Assembly: GCA_964342805.1 (NCBI GenBank)
Contig: CAYFHQ010000040.1
Coordinates: forward strand, 1-29,440
Reading direction: 5' to 3'
DNA: 29,440 nt
Source of the DNA: CAYFHQ01 sp964342805
Lineage (GTDB): Bacteria; Bacillota; Clostridia; Peptostreptococcales; Acidaminobacteraceae
Shown here: positions 7,833-16,200 of the stretch, one piece after another
How the letters are laid out: the number at the start of each line of letters is the position of its first letter
How positions within the stretch are numbered: the first letter of the stretch is position 1
Made by a program: the position numbers and the translations under genes
The notes under the pieces: generated by a model
What the model saw: only the letters and a program-made list of their open reading frames with translations
Told to the model about the DNA's origin: nothing
The model's database searches: none

Positions 7833-8258
7833 ATGACACCCATACAGATTGCCTTGACCCTATTTGTTGTATTGGAGACCCTGAATGTGGTCATACTCTA
7901 TTTTTTCCCAAAGACCACCAAGGGCAATGGACTGGGCGTATTTAAAGCAGTTGACAACCTTGACCAAGCCAGTGGACTATTGGTGTCCTACCTGACCAAC
8001 TGGGTGGCAGGGACCAAGGTGATCTTTATTGGCCTGATCCTGGTAGTCCTAGTCTTTGCCAGCAACCAAGTCCAGCTCTATACCAGTGTTTTCCTCATAC
8101 CGGCAATCGCCACCTTTTACTGGCGACTTTACCCGCTAGCCAAGGAAATGGACGACAAGGACCTCTTACAGCCCAAGGGATACTCCAAAACATTGGGCCT
8201 TATGATCGGTGTCATTTTAATTGTCCTCGCCGGGGCAATTGGACTGACAGTTTTATAA
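7833..8258 (+). CDS. Integral membrane protein (141 aa), unknown function
   Basis: Four hydrophobic segments are visible: about residues 4-25 (IALTLFVVLETLNVVILYFF), 60-77, 82-96 and 120-140. Between them lie short charged loops, including LAKEMDDKDLLQPKGYSKT. No family is recognised. The ribosome binding site AAGGAGG before the ATG is strong. The gene starts 18 bases after the preceding hypothetical gene, which implies an operon; one soluble and one membrane partner is a plausible reading. Confidence 0.75.
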   Translation: MTPIQIALTLFVVLETLNVVILYFFPKTTKGNGLGVFKAVDNLDQASGLLVSYLTNWVAGTKVIFIGLILVVLVFASNQVQLYTSVFLIPAIATFYWRLYPLAKEMDDKDLLQPKGYSKTLGLMIGVILIVLAGAIGLTVL

Positions 8259-8456
8259 ATCGTCTACCAGATTATTGCAAAGAGGCCAATCCATTGAATC
8301 AAATGCGGTTGTAGCAGTCCAATGGGTTCAACACGGCTTAATCAATGAAACCTGCCCGATGAAGCTAAGCCAGTGGGTGTGATCTCATGGATTCAATGAT
8401 GCCAAGTCAATGAAAGCACCCAATGACGCCAAACAGGTAATAAGCCAAACCGCGAT
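8259..8456. other. Gene-free stretch with scattered CAATGA motifs
   Basis: No convincing gene is present. CAATG/CAATGA-type words recur several times, and CCATTGAATC (8292-8301) is matched as an imperfect inverted repeat by GATTCAATGA (8390-8399). No strong promoter is evident. Confidence 0.4.
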
Positions 8457-8490
8457 AAAAACGCTGACCCTACAATGAGTCAGCGTTTTT
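8457..8490. terminator. Symmetric terminator, probably bidirectional
   Basis: AAAAACGCTGAC (8457-8468) pairs perfectly with GTCAGCGTTTTT (8479-8490) around a 10-nt loop. With T tracts on both strands it could stop transcription from either side. Confidence 0.85.
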
Positions 8491-8534
8491 CTGTGGATTA
8501 AAAAATGTGAAATTCCAAACAAAGTGCAAAAAGC

Positions 8535-8577
8535 GTGATTTGAATCACCGTTTTCATTCTTCCTTATGGGTTATACT
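8535..8577 (+). promoter_or_regulatory. CRP/FNR-type site and -10 box upstream of hemerythrin
   Basis: GTGATTTGAATCAC (8535-8548) is a dyad of the form GTGA-N6-TCAC, or GTGAT-N4-ATCAC. A TATACT -10 box lies at 8572-8577 and no good -35 box is present. If transcription starts near 8584, the dyad centre is at about -42, the position for class II activation by CRP/FNR-family regulators. Confidence 0.5.
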
Positions 8578-8597
8578 GTGTTTGTAAACAAGGCGGC

Positions 8598-8621
8598 GAA
8601 ACACTTTCAGGAGGGTGTTTC
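8598..8621 (+). promoter_or_regulatory. Leader hairpin upstream of hemerythrin
   Basis: GAAACAC (8598-8604) pairs with GTGTTTC (8615-8621). An AGGAGG sequence lies in the loop but is followed by no usable start codon. The gene's real ribosome binding site is GAAGGAG further downstream. Confidence 0.4.
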
Positions 8622-8672
8622 CCCATCACATATAACAATAGCCCAAAAGCGGGATGAGCGAAGGAGAAAACC

Positions 8673-9101
8673 ATGCTACAAATGAGAAACCTTGAAAGAC
8701 AACATACAGATATCCGTGCCCTAGTTGCAACCATTCAAAGAAAAGTTAAAGACAATCAGAGCCAGGAAGCTATGACCCTCCAGGTCCAAGACATAGTAAA
8801 AGACATTAACGCCCTAACAGGAAAACTAAAGGTCCACATGTCCACAGAAGACAAGTTCCTATACCCAGACATGAGAGCCAGTGACAATGCGAAACTTAGA
8901 AATGCGGAAAAGAAGTACAGTAACGAAATGCAGGAAATTAGCCAAGCCTTTGTGGACTATAGCAAGACCTTCAACACCCGGTCCCGTGTCCTGGCTGACA
9001 CCAAGGCCTTTGTTTCTGAAACCAACCGTGTACTTGGTCTGCTTGTTAAGCGACTAGATCGAGAAGACCATGAGTTGTACCCACTGGTAAAGGGTCAGTA
9101 A
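8673..9101 (+). CDS. Hemerythrin-like HHE domain protein
   Basis: The 142-residue product is a single HHE four-helix bundle of the kind that holds a di-iron centre and binds or senses O2, NO or related species. Candidate ligands are His11 in RQHTDI, His55 and Glu59 in KVHMSTEDKFLYP, and His133 in REDHELYP. The paired H-x-x-x-E-D-x-x-L-Y-P and E-D-H-E-L-Y-P motifs are typical of the family. There is no signal peptide, so it is cytoplasmic. The start at 8673 follows GAAGGAG. The gene is monocistronic, with a possible CRP/FNR-type site near -42, which fits a role in handling oxygen or nitric oxide in an anaerobe. A chemoreceptor follows as a separate transcript. Confidence 0.85.
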   Translation: MLQMRNLERQHTDIRALVATIQRKVKDNQSQEAMTLQVQDIVKDINALTGKLKVHMSTEDKFLYPDMRASDNAKLRNAEKKYSNEMQEISQAFVDYSKTFNTRSRVLADTKAFVSETNRVLGLLVKRLDREDHELYPLVKGQ

Positions 9102-9134
9102 CTAAACTGTAACTAAATATAAACTGTTCATAAG

Positions 9135-9158
9135 CCGGGCTTCTAAGCCCGGTTTTTC
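9135..9158 (+). terminator. Intrinsic terminator after hemerythrin
   Basis: CCGGGC (9135-9140) pairs with GCCCGG (9147-9152) around TTCTAA, followed by TTTTT. Confidence 0.85.
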
Positions 9159-9244
9159 CTGTTTTCCTGGGTTTTTGGATCATTTTCGAACATGATGTTA
9201 AGGATTCTGCTCTTTTCCACGGGTCTATTCTGTGCTAAACTATA

Positions 9245-9271
9245 CAAATGTTGTCGGGAATAACCCGATGT
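9245..9271 (+). promoter_or_regulatory. Candidate sigma-28 (flagellar) promoter for the chemoreceptor
   Basis: CAAA (9245-9248), 15 bases, then CCCGATGT (9264-9271) resembles the sigma-D/sigma-28 pattern TAAA-N15-GCCGATAT. It lies about 75 bases before the start of a methyl-accepting chemotaxis protein, a usual sigma-28 target. A TCGGG/CCCGA hairpin overlaps the -10 part. Confidence 0.35.
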
Positions 9272-9347
9272 GAGTGATTTCAACATTTCTATAGACCAAT
9301 GAATAGAAGAAATGTATACGATAAGGTGCTTTACCAAGGAGAACTAC

Positions 9348-10811
9348 ATGAATAATTGGAAACGTGCAACCCAAATGAACCTACTGCTCATTTGGATCTT
9401 TGTTGGCATTCTAACAGTGGTGGCCTTTTTGAACGGTGGCATGGCCTATGGACTACGGGCCATGACCCTGACGGTTGGGACAGGGGTGATTGCCAGTCTA
9501 CTACACTTTCTTCCCATTAATGAAAAAATGAAGGGAACCAGTCTAGTTTTAGTGCCCCTATTGGCAGCCATTGCCATGTCTGTCACCAGTGGTGGCATAG
9601 CAAGAATGTTTAACATTTATATACTCAGCCTGGCCATGATGGCCCTCTACTTTGACCTTCGTTTTATGGTGGGGTATGGGCTTGCAGCAAGTGGCTTATT
9701 AACAGCAATCTACTTTGTTTCGCCCACAGCCCTGCTGGGAACCGATAGTAGTCTGGGAGGCTTCATAGCCAGAATGGGCGCATTTGTTTGCGTTTATATT
9801 GTCCTAGTCATGTTGACCAAGTGGGGCCAAGAAGCCGTCCGCGATGCCTCAGAAAAAGGCAACCGCAGTGCCCAGGCCCTGGACCAATTGGATGGTGTTT
9901 TTGCAGGTGTGAAAACAGCCATAGACAAGCTGACGGAGGAGTCCACCTTTGCCTCGGGTCAAATGAAAGATAGTCTAGAAGGTGCCCAGGCCAACGCTGA
10001 CGCCTTTAAGCAGCTGGCCAACCGGGTGGAAAGGGCAGCTTCTACCATTGCAGAGGTTAGTGAGGAAGTCTACACGACAGCAGAAGGGATGGAAAAGACC
10101 CATGCAGTTGTGCAGGACGTGGACAGTCAGTTCCAGAGGGTCAATGAACATGTGGAGACCAGTGGCCAGTCCTTAGAGGCCCTCCAGTCCAATATGGAGA
10201 TCGCTTCAGGTGCCATAGAAGAAACCTTTGCAACCACCAAGGCCCTGTCCAACAACATGGAGCAAATCCGAAGTTTTCTTGACGGCATTACTGCTATAAG
10301 TGACCAAACCAACCTCTTGGCCCTCAATGCTTCCATAGAAGCGGCCCGAGCGGGAGAACAGGGAAGAGGATTTTCTGTTGTAGCTGAGGAAATTCGGAAG
10401 CTCTCAGACGAGAGTTCCACCTTTGCCCAAGGGATTCGCAACCACATGCAGGTCCTTTCGGCCTCGTCTACTTCTGCCCTGACCGGTATAGAAAAGGGCA
10501 AGGCAGCAATGGAAGAAGGCAACCATTCCCTAGGTCAACTTCAGCTAGCCTTTGATTCTATGACAGACAGCGTGACCATCGTGGATAAGGACCTGAAAAT
10601 ACAGTATGACATGATCACATCCATGAATAAGACTGTAGCAGAAGTGGAAACCCAAGTGGCCTCCATAGCGGAAGTACTTGAGGAAAATGCAGCTACCTTT
10701 GAGGAGGTGTCCTCACGGACGGACATGCAAATGGAGATTACCCACCAGGTGTCTGCAGGTATGGACCGGATTCAAGAGATCAGTGGTAACCTGGAAGAAA
10801 TGACCCAGTAG
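9348..10811 (+). CDS. Methyl-accepting chemotaxis protein with multi-helix membrane domain
   Basis: About 487 residues from ATG 9348, chosen because AAGGAG lies six bases upstream; an upstream in-frame ATG at 9312 has no such site. The first 160 residues form about six hydrophobic helices with very short loops, so there is no extracellular sensor domain. No HAMP domain is evident before the coiled coil. The signalling hairpin is clear: ISDQTNLLALNASIEAARAG followed by EQGRGFSVVAEEIRKLSDES, which contacts CheA and CheW. The receptor may sense membrane state or a small molecule through its membrane part, or receive signals from partner proteins; this is inferred. No other chemotaxis genes are in the window. 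A terminator follows. Confidence 0.88.
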   Translation: MNNWKRATQMNLLLIWIFVGILTVVAFLNGGMAYGLRAMTLTVGTGVIASLLHFLPINEKMKGTSLVLVPLLAAIAMSVTSGGIARMFNIYILSLAMMALYFDLRFMVGYGLAASGLLTAIYFVSPTALLGTDSSLGGFIARMGAFVCVYIVLVMLTKWGQEAVRDASEKGNRSAQALDQLDGVFAGVKTAIDKLTEESTFASGQMKDSLEGAQANADAFKQLANRVERAASTIAEVSEEVYTTAEGMEKTHAVVQDVDSQFQRVNEHVETSGQSLEALQSNMEIASGAIEETFATTKALSNNMEQIRSFLDGITAISDQTNLLALNASIEAARAGEQGRGFSVVAEEIRKLSDESSTFAQGIRNHMQVLSASSTSALTGIEKGKAAMEEGNHSLGQLQLAFDSMTDSVTIVDKDLKIQYDMITSMNKTVAEVETQVASIAEVLEENAATFEEVSSRTDMQMEITHQVSAGMDRIQEISGNLEEMTQ

Positions 10812-10826
10812 CCTGCATAATTCCGA

Positions 10827-10859
10827 GCACGTCTCTCATAGAGGAGGCGTGCTTTTTTA
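10827..10859 (+). terminator. Intrinsic terminator after the chemoreceptor
   Basis: GCACGTCTCT (10827-10836) pairs with GGAGGCGTGC (10843-10852), with two G-U pairs, followed by seven T bases. Confidence 0.85.
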
Positions 10860-10869
10860 TTGTTATTAG

Positions 10870-10917
10870 TTGAACTTTCATCTATTATGCTTTATACTCA
10901 AATTAGATGAACTTTCA
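10870..10917 (+). promoter_or_regulatory. Promoter with two MarR-type operators
   Basis: TTGAAC (10870-10875) and TATACT (10893-10898), 17 bases apart, form a promoter. The dyad TGAACTTTCA occurs twice: at 10871-10880 over the -35 box and at 10908-10917 just past the -10 box. Each copy is a TGAA-N2-TTCA palindrome, the size bound by MarR dimers. The next gene is a MarR regulator, so autorepression is the simplest reading. Confidence 0.65.
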
Positions 10918-10933
10918 ACCAAAGGAGAATCTC

Positions 10934-11395
10934 ATGCCCTTAACCAGTGACGTATTAAGAGAAATCGGTGCCTTGTCCAGGACCATCCACGCCATATGCG
11001 ACGCCAAGTATAAGGCGTTAAAGTTGCAGAAGGGTCAATTCATTTTTTTAACCCGCATCTGTGAAAACAGGGGAGTTATCATGAAGGACTTGTCGATCAT
11101 GCTGAAGGTGGACAAGACCACCACCACTAAGGCTGTTAACAAGCTCATTGACAGGGGTTATATTCATAAGGAAAAGGACACCAAGGACCAAAGGGTCCAC
11201 CGTCTGTATCCCAATGACAAAACCCTTGAGATCTACGATATGTTGATCGAGGAGGAAAACAGGGCCATCGCCATATGTTTTCAGGGATTTACCCCGGATG
11301 AAAAAGAATTGGTCCTGACCCTCGTCAACCGAATGAAGGAAAATATCGACCAGGACTGGCGGGAGATGAAGAATTATAAAGGAGAGAAACTATGA
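10934..11395 (+). CDS. MarR family transcriptional regulator
   Basis: About 153 residues from ATG 10934, which has AAAGGAG six bases upstream; the in-frame ATG at 10907 lies inside an operator and is not used here. The winged helix-turn-helix is visible as GVIMKDLSIMLKVDKTTTTK (helices 2-3), then AVNKLIDRGYIHKEKDTKDQ with the wing RVHRLYPN. MarR dimers usually repress their own operon and are released by small ligands; the ligand here is not known. The gene overlaps the downstream acetyltransferase by four bases (ATGA), so the two are translationally coupled. Two TGAACTTTCA operators flank its promoter. Confidence 0.9.
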   Translation: MPLTSDVLREIGALSRTIHAICDAKYKALKLQKGQFIFLTRICENRGVIMKDLSIMLKVDKTTTTKAVNKLIDRGYIHKEKDTKDQRVHRLYPNDKTLEIYDMLIEEENRAIAICFQGFTPDEKELVLTLVNRMKENIDQDWREMKNYKGEKL

Positions 11396-11895
11396 TCCGA
11401 CAAGCTACGATGAAGGACGTTGAAGCCATTTCAGCCATGCTACCGGCCATTGTAGGACAAATGAACGCGGCTGGGAACTTTCAGTGGAATGACAAGTACC
11501 CCCTGGCAGGAGACTTTGTGAGGGATGTAGAAGTAGGCAGTTTATACGTTTTCGAGGATTCCGATGGAACAGTGGGAGGCTTTGTCTGTGTGGACTTCAA
11601 CGAGCCCAAGGAGTATGGGGCTGCCAAGTGGTCCCAAATAGACAGGGCCATGGTGGTCCACCGGATGGCAGTCAGCGTCAACCACCGGGGGTTGGGCATA
11701 GCCAAGGCTTTTATGAGCTTTGCTGACCAACTAGCCTTGTCAAAGGACGTCTACTACTTAAAAACCGACACCAATGCAGTCAATGAAAAAATGCAGGGAC
11801 TTTTTGCCTCCTGTGGTTATGTGGCTGTTGGGGATATTAAGTTGGAAGGGAAGGATGGGGACTTTAGGTGTTTTGAGAAGGTTATAGAGGCTTAG
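11392..11895 (+). CDS. GNAT family N-acetyltransferase
   Basis: The 167-residue product is a GNAT-fold enzyme that would transfer an acetyl group from acetyl-CoA to an amine. It starts IRQATMKDVEAISAMLP, a usual first strand and helix. The CoA-binding motif A is seen as MAVSVNHRGLGIAKAFMSF (R-G-x-G-x-A form), followed by YYLKTDTNAVNEKMQGLFAS, the Asn-containing late motif, and CGYVAVGDI. The substrate cannot be inferred; partner MarR control suggests an inducible detoxification or resistance role. The start codon overlaps the marR-like stop, and a strong terminator follows at 11964-11991. Confidence 0.85.
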   Translation: MIRQATMKDVEAISAMLPAIVGQMNAAGNFQWNDKYPLAGDFVRDVEVGSLYVFEDSDGTVGGFVCVDFNEPKEYGAAKWSQIDRAMVVHRMAVSVNHRGLGIAKAFMSFADQLALSKDVYYLKTDTNAVNEKMQGLFASCGYVAVGDIKLEGKDGDFRCFEKVIEA

Positions 11896-11963
11896 CTTCA
11901 AAGGCAAGAACTAGCCAACTGCGATATGCTTTCTAGTTCATATATGGAGAGGCTTGATCTGAT

Positions 11964-11991
11964 GCAACTGCAAAAGCAGTTGCTTTTTTTT
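11964..11991 (+). terminator. Intrinsic terminator after the acetyltransferase
   Basis: GCAACTGC (11964-11971) pairs perfectly with GCAGTTGC (11976-11983) around AAAA, followed by eight T bases. Confidence 0.92.
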
Positions 11992-12402
11992 GTTTAGAAC
12001 CAGATGGCTATTTATCAAGTGCTGAAAAGTATGATTTAGGCAAGTCATTTAAAAACATAAAGCAGCAAACATATAATTCCATAAATGACACTCATTCAAG
12101 TTTATAACATTTATGGATGCCAAAAATGAAATAAATATGGCAAATTGATTAAAAATAAACCAAATATTGCACATTAGGGACTAATGTCCCTACGAGGTGT
12201 ATGATATTCTACCTATGCACGATTCTAAGAAATGGCAAACGAGTAGAAAAAAAGGGTGTTGTGACAGGGCTAAAGTCACAAGTAACTTCAAACCTGCATT
12301 TCTTCAGAAGCGTATTGCTACTTTGAACAGGTGCATTCCTTTGACAATAAAGGGTTTGGGGCTGTCAGCATTTGACTGGCAATAATACTATGGAGGGTTA
12401 GT
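11992..12402 (+). promoter_or_regulatory. AT-rich upstream region and leader of the Rhs gene
   Basis: No gene is supported in this 411-base stretch. A 10-bp inverted repeat, TCCATAAATG (12078-12087) with CATTTATGGA (12108-12117), encloses 20 bases. A second dyad, TAGGGAC-TAAT-GTCCCTA (12175-12192), could be an operator; TATGAT at 12200-12205 or TATTCT at 12205-12210 are possible -10 boxes after it. The leader then has a hairpin TTGTGAC/GTCACAA (12259-12265 with 12275-12281) and ends in GGAGGG before the Rhs start. An open frame from 12197 to 12385 exists but lacks a ribosome binding site and familiar sequence. Confidence 0.45.
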
Positions 12403-13206
12403 ATGAAACGAAAGCAATTTTCGCGGGTAGTTGCCTTATTCATGGCATTACTAATGACATTTGGTTCAGTAATGTCAATGGCGAGTACTGGGTCCAGTGC
12501 CAATGTGGTAGATCCACTGGCTCTACTGGACATGGCAACATCAAGTGGAACGACAGGTGTACCAGCTGTCACACAAGCAGGACCTCAAGTGCCGCAGGCA
12601 CCTGATGTTGCACCGGGCAAGGTGAGCCCTAATATTATGGGTAAGGAACAAGGTCTGACAATCAAGACCTTTGACACACCCACTCTGAACCATCATTTGG
12701 ACCTTCGTACGGGTCAAGTTATGGGTCTTTCAGAGGATGCCTATGTAGAAGCCATAGGTCAGGACCTCGTCTTGAAGAGAACCTTTATAGGTACCGACGG
12801 GGCTTTTGGCAATGGATGGGATTTTAATCATCATGGTGCCCTACGGATGTACGCAGAGTATGGCATGGGTGAACTGAGGGCAGACGGAACCAAGCGTGCC
12901 TATACCTTTGTTCAAGACGACCCTAATGGCAACATCCTTTATTATGATGGCGACGACATGGTCAACTATGAACTCCACAAGGGCCATTATGAACCTGCTT
13001 CTGGAGACCAGCTCCAACGGGTGAGCAAAACAGAGTATGTTGCCACATTGGAAACAGGTGAAACCATTACTTATTATGGATATTTAGCACCTTGGCGAAA
13101 TGGACAGGACCCACGGGAAGGCAAGCCCATTAAAAAAACTGACCGTTTTGGTAATGTAACGACGTATACATACCATGGGACAGGGAAATTGGCGTCCATT
13201 ACTTAA
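12403..13206 (+). CDS. Rhs/YD-repeat secreted protein, N-terminal part (ends at in-frame TAA)
   Basis: The 267-residue product is the N-terminal section of the giant Rhs protein. Residues 1-27 form a Sec signal peptide: KRK at the start, a hydrophobic run ALFMALLMTFGSV, and a Ser-Met-Ala cleavage site. A Pro/Ala/Gln-rich linker follows, then a domain with NHHLDLRTGQVMGLSEDAYV and VLKRTFIGTDGAFGNGWDFN, typical of the region before YD repeats. The first YD-like unit (DRFGNVTTYTYHGTGKLASI) is then cut by TAA. The next codons continue the same motif in the same frame (PDGRSLAFTW), so this is an interrupted gene and not a natural end. The start has GGAGGG upstream. By itself the fragment would be an exported orphan domain. 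Confidence 0.8.
   Translation: MKRKQFSRVVALFMALLMTFGSVMSMASTGSSANVVDPLALLDMATSSGTTGVPAVTQAGPQVPQAPDVAPGKVSPNIMGKEQGLTIKTFDTPTLNHHLDLRTGQVMGLSEDAYVEAIGQDLVLKRTFIGTDGAFGNGWDFNHHGALRMYAEYGMGELRADGTKRAYTFVQDDPNGNILYYDGDDMVNYELHKGHYEPASGDQLQRVSKTEYVATLETGETITYYGYLAPWRNGQDPREGKPIKKTDRFGNVTTYTYHGTGKLASIT
13204..13206 (+). other. In-frame TAA interrupting the Rhs gene
   Basis: The frames before and after this codon are the same (819 bases from 12403 to 13222). The local protein pattern 'S-I-T-x-P-D-G-R' expects Gln, so CAA to TAA is the simplest change. No other stop occurs in the following 2,700 codons. Confidence 0.85.
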
Positions 13207-13221
13207 CCGGACGGTCGTTCT

Positions 13222-16200
13222 TTGGCCTTTACATGGAGTGGAGATCGTATTGTCAGCGTAACTTTGCCTGACGGAACGCAGAACCTGTATACATATAATA
13301 GTGCTGGACGTTTGATTACAGTAAGCAATAATGGTGAAAATCTAGCGTCCTACACCTATACAGCCGACGGCAAAATAAAATCAATGAAGCAAAATACTAC
13401 AAAACTGCGCTACAGTTACCAAAATGGCAAGGTGAGTGAAGTCAGACTGGCTGACGACCGCTTACTTTATACAATTACCTACTCAGGTAGCACAGTTAGA
13501 GTGACAGACGGAGAGAACAATACAACCGTTTATACATATTCAGGAGAAAATTTAAGCTCCGTTACGTCTCCTGAGGGGAATACGACCCAATTTACCTACG
13601 ACGAAAAAGGGAACAGAACATCAACGACAAATGCAGCTGGAACTAGCACATATGTCTATGACAGCAAGGGTCGCAAAATCCAGGAAACGACACCTGCAGG
13701 TGTCGTTAAACGATGGATGTATGAAAATAAGTTCAATAAAATAACCTCAGAGGAAGTGGATGGTCAATTTGTACGGTTTAGCTATGACAACAATGGGCTA
13801 CTCCTTACACGTACAGACGCAGGTGGGACACAGACATTCACCTATGATAGCAAGGGGCAAATGCTAACTGCAAGAGACCATGCTGGGGTTGAGTCGACTT
13901 TTGCCTATAACCCATGGGGGTATGTTGCACAAAAAGTGTCACTGGAAAGCGGGAAGACCAACTACACTTATGACGTCATGGGGAAGGTACTGACTGAAGT
14001 CCGTGAAGGCGATAAGTCAATCATCAACACCTACGATTCAGAAAAAAGACTGAGTAAGACGGACGAAGGTCTTGGTAAAATATACAACTACACTTATGAT
14101 GACCAGGGTCGAGTACTCACTACAACAAATGCCTTGGGTCAAACTTCTAGCTACACCTACGGGTCAGCAGGTGAAGTAAAGACGTTTACAGATTTTGACG
14201 GCCTAGTGTATACCTATACCTATGACAAGGCTTTTCGGGTAATTAAGGCCCAGGTTCTAGACTATGTAGAAACCTATGCGTACGACGGTGAGGGCAGGAC
14301 GCTAGAAGTCAACAAAGATGGTCAAGTGACAAGCTTTACATATGGTGTGCATGGGGTTGAGACAGAAACCGATCCAACAGGAACCCACACCTATACCTAC
14401 AACACACAAGGAAGAGCCTTGGGTCGTGTCCGTACGTTGGCCGATGTGAAGGGTCAGGTTCAAGTGTACACCTATAACGAACAAGGTCTGCTTGCTAAAG
14501 TAGAGCAGCCAAATGGGGTGGAGATCACATATGCCTATGACAGCAAGAAGCGCCTTGTGGAGGAAACCCATTCAGGGGGAAGACCGGTAACCTACGTTTA
14601 CAACACCCATGATCAAATCATTGAAACTGTCAAGGATGGACTGGTTTATACATATGCCTATGATCAACAGCGACGGTTGGAAAAAGAATGGATCGATGGT
14701 GTGCTGGCCAATAGCTACCAATATGACCAGTGGAACCGGGTCACAAAAATAGTCAATGGCTACGGTGATGCACTGGCGTACACCTATGACGCACTGGGCC
14801 GAAAGGAAAGTGTTACTTATCCCAATGGGTCATCGAGCACCTTTACTTATGACGCCATGGGTCAGGTCAAGTCCATAAGAGACAACAAGGACCAGACCAT
14901 GACTTACGCCTATGACGCTGCGGGTCGTGTGACAAGTGTAACCCTACCCAACGGGGCGATCAATCAATATGCCTATGACCTAAAGGGACGACTTGTTTCC
15001 GTTATTGATCCTTCTGGCAGTGAAATCACCTTTGATTATTATGAAAAGGAAAACCAAACCCTTGTGACCTACTCGGGTGGTCGATACTACTTATACAGCT
15101 ACAATGATTTAGACCAACTGGTTTCAGTGAGAGATCCACTGGGGCAGGTGGAAACTTTTGATGTGGACGTTCAAGGAAATCTGTTAGCTTATACCAACAA
15201 GCTTGGCCAGACAACCCACTACCATAGGGACGAACTGGGTCGCGTGATTGAAGTTCAACACCCAGACGGAACATCTGAGCAAACGGCTTACAATGCCATT
15301 GGTCAAATTTCCTATGACATTAATGCACTGGGCTTAAAAACAAGCTACACCTATGATCCGTCCGGCCGAATAAGTACCATGACTAACCATAGGGGGGCAA
15401 CAACGACCTATACCTATGGAAAGTCAGGAAACCTAAAAGCAGTTCTTGACGCTTACGGAAATGGAGACGGCTATGTCTACGACACCCTTGGACGACTTGA
15501 ATACACCCTTGACTCCAATGGTGGAAAAACGACCTATACCTATGAAGCGGGTAACGTAAAGTCCATTACCCTACCAAGCGGTGGAACCGTAGAGTATACC
15601 TATGACCAGTTTGGTCGTGTGGAGACTGCTCAAGACGCAAATGGTGGCGTGTACACCTATGGTTATGACGCCATGGGCAATACTACCCAGGTGGTAGACC
15701 CTTATGGCAATGAGTCCAAGTATGTATACGACCTCAGTGGTCGGGTAGTTGAAGAAGTTGACCAGGTGGGTGACACCATTCAGTATTCCTATGACGCACT
15801 GGGTAACCTGGTGTCGGTCAAAGATGGTGAAGGAAACCTTGCCCAGTTTGAGTACGACAAACTCAACAGACTGCAAAAGCAAATCCTTCCAGAGGGCAAC
15901 ACCATCTCCTATACCTACGACGCGCTGAATAGAACAACAGCAACCTTTAACGGACAGGCAAAGCTATCCGAAACAAGCTATGACATAAATGGGAATGTCC
16001 TTACCCAGGCAGACGGGCGAGGCAATGAGACCAAGTATGCTTATGACCTTCTGGGTCGACCCACGTCTATTGTGGATCCTGAAGGGAATGAAAGTCTATA
16101 CAGTTACGACGATCAAAAAGGAACCATGGACCACACAGACCCCCTCGGCGGGGTGACAAGCTACACCTTTGATTTACTGGAGCGGGTAACATCAAAAAGA

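Noticed and set aside
12197..12385. Open frame of 62 codons in the Rhs leader
   Set aside because: It has no ribosome binding site and no familiar sequence, and it overlaps leader hairpins; it is more likely untranslated.
12236..12402. Riboswitch in the Rhs leader (cyclic di-GMP type considered)
   Set aside because: A hairpin is present, but the conserved GCAAACC, GAAA and GACGCAAAG blocks of the class I motif are missing, and no other class I know fits.
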